A DNA stretch of 14,827 nt, from assembly GCA_029243665.1 (NCBI GenBank), contig JAQWRO010000019.1, positions 1 through 14,827 on the forward strand, given 5' to 3'. The position numbers and the translations under genes are program-made. This DNA comes from Gammaproteobacteria bacterium (GTDB taxonomy: Bacteria; Pseudomonadota; Gammaproteobacteria; Comchoanobacterales; Comchoanobacteraceae). Each line of letters opens with the position of its first letter. The first letter of the stretch is position 1. The notes under the pieces were generated by a model. It saw only the letters and a program-made list of their open reading frames with translations, was not told the DNA's origin and made no database searches. This document shows, piece by piece, positions 13,960 through 14,827 of this stretch.

Positions 13960-14827
13960 CTAATATATATTTAAACAATTTATATAATAATGCTTAAGCT
14001 TCTTAAGCATCTCCAAATTTTCTTCATTATTTTGATACATGTTAATCAGTTCATTGATCCGCTGCAGCCTTTCAGCATATGTGGTTTTTGGTTTACCCTG
14101 AAAATCCAAGCCAGGCTTAATTGCAAGATCTATAGCCAAGCTAATAGTTTCTGGACTTAAACATGCCCAATTGTGTCGCCACAACCACTTCAGAACCATT
14201 GGGTAAAGCCTGCTCGAACAACCAGGCACTTCTAGCCACTGATCAGGGCTAACTTCCTGCAACTGAGACATATAATGAACCTCATCATCACTAAAAAAAC
14301 TGCTTTGATACAAAGCAGCATCTATGTCAATATCATCGATTGGTTCTAATTTTTGACCAACTGTTTGCTCTATAAACGCCTGCCATTGATCTTTATGTTG
14401 ATCAATCCATGCTAAATTTGCCTGAACCAAGGCATCCTCAAAATATGATTCATTCTTAGACACGATCAATGCTGTATCTGGAACTTTCTTTCGCAAGACG
14501 GCTTTTTCAGCCAACCCAGACTCATTAAAATCAAACTGATTTAATCTCAACCAATACGTTGTGTTTTTAATTGCTTTATTTTGACCAACGCACACCACAG
14601 GCGCTGCAAAATTTGACTTAGAGCCCATTAAAGCACTTAAGTACATAGCGCAAGCACCTTGCTTAAAATTTCTTTCATACAAACACTTAAAGACTTCAGC
14701 CCACCTATCTTGATCTTTTGCCATTGCTTTTGCTAAAGAAACACAGACCCTGACATCTACCAAGGCATCATGGGCCATACCATCAACCCAGCCATTTGCT
14801 TCGTTCAAGTTTTCAAGCTTCAAACTT
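13960..14827 (-). CDS. sbcB: Exodeoxyribonuclease I, C-terminal part
   Basis: Degrades single-stranded DNA 3' to 5' in recombination and mismatch repair. Only the last 289 residues or so are in the window; the frame is open at the right edge, so the start and the first exonuclease motifs are outside. The visible part opens with KLENLNEANGW..AHDALVDVRVCVSLAKAM, which is the Exo III motif of DnaQ-like nucleases (His and Asp of HDALVDV) as in E. coli ExoI. The SH3-like and helical C-terminal regions follow (NTTYWLRLNQFDF, DAALYQSSFFSDDE, TYAERLQRINELI). It ends with TAG, one base before atpI. This upstream neighbour of the atp operon is unusual, since gid/par genes are commoner there. An AT-rich stretch at its 3' end could hold a promoter for atpI, but I could not single one out. 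Confidence 0.9.
   Translation of the reverse strand, partial: SLKLENLNEANGWVDGMAHDALVDVRVCVSLAKAMAKDQDRWAEVFKCLYERNFKQGACAMYLSALMGSKSNFAAPVVCVGQNKAIKNTTYWLRLNQFDFNESGLAEKAVLRKKVPDTALIVSKNESYFEDALVQANLAWIDQHKDQWQAFIEQTVGQKLEPIDDIDIDAALYQSSFFSDDEVHYMSQLQEVSPDQWLEVPGCSSRLYPMVLKWLWRHNWACLSPETISLAIDLAIKPGLDFQGKPKTTYAERLQRINELINMYQNNEENLEMLKKLKHYYINCLNIY

Noticed and set aside
1..14827. Genome-wide UGA-to-Trp code as in Mycoplasma
   Set aside because: Trp residues in all called genes are encoded by TGG and no other conserved frame contains an internal TGA; a Trp at the MNEPPG glycine would also be unexpected.

Overview
This window is an ordinary housekeeping stretch of an AT-rich gammaproteobacterial chromosome, with a few oddities. 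The evidence for the group is the canonical F-type ATP synthase order followed by glmU, a sigma-32 carrying the RpoH box, a Coq7-type ubiquinone hydroxylase, GreA and exonuclease I. From memory, Coq7 and a c subunit of about 100 residues fit Legionella/Coxiella-like lineages. That placement is an inference; no rRNA or marker search was possible.

Layout. (1) Positions 1-410 (+) hold the 3' part of coq7, tail-to-tail with an M23 endopeptidase on the minus strand (407-1615). (2) A short divergent intergenic region separates that peptidase from rpoH-greA (1738-3082, +). (3) A 224-bp AT-rich region with inverted and direct repeats precedes an unrecognised 519-residue membrane protein (3307-4866, +) and then a class I (eukaryote-type) fructose-bisphosphate aldolase (4930-5916, +). 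(4) From 14827 down to 5941 everything is on the minus strand: the 3' part of sbcB (exonuclease I), then atpI-B-E-F-H-A-G-D-C and glmU, with almost no space between genes. No intergenic stretch exceeds 300 bases, and I saw no tRNA, rRNA, insertion sequence or CRISPR array.

The atp genes together encode a complete F1Fo ATP synthase (a, c, b, delta, alpha, gamma, beta, epsilon plus accessory AtpI), and glmU supplies UDP-GlcNAc for the cell envelope. With Coq7 (ubiquinone for aerobic respiration) this indicates a respiring organism.

The most striking observation is that atpD, encoding the catalytic beta subunit, is split by one in-frame TGA. It lies exactly where the near-invariant Gly of the MNEPPG motif should be, while the rest of the gene and every other atp gene look intact. 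In addition, none of the 17 genes whose stop lies in the window depends on TGA alone for termination: 10 use TAA, 6 use TAG, and one has TGA followed immediately by TAA. The possibilities are a sequencing or assembly error, a recent mutation, UGA readthrough or suppression, or (less likely) a reassigned UGA. Secondary points are the unrecognised membrane protein with its repeat-bearing upstream region, a probably leaderless rpoH, and substitutions in the pyrophosphorylase half of GlmU.
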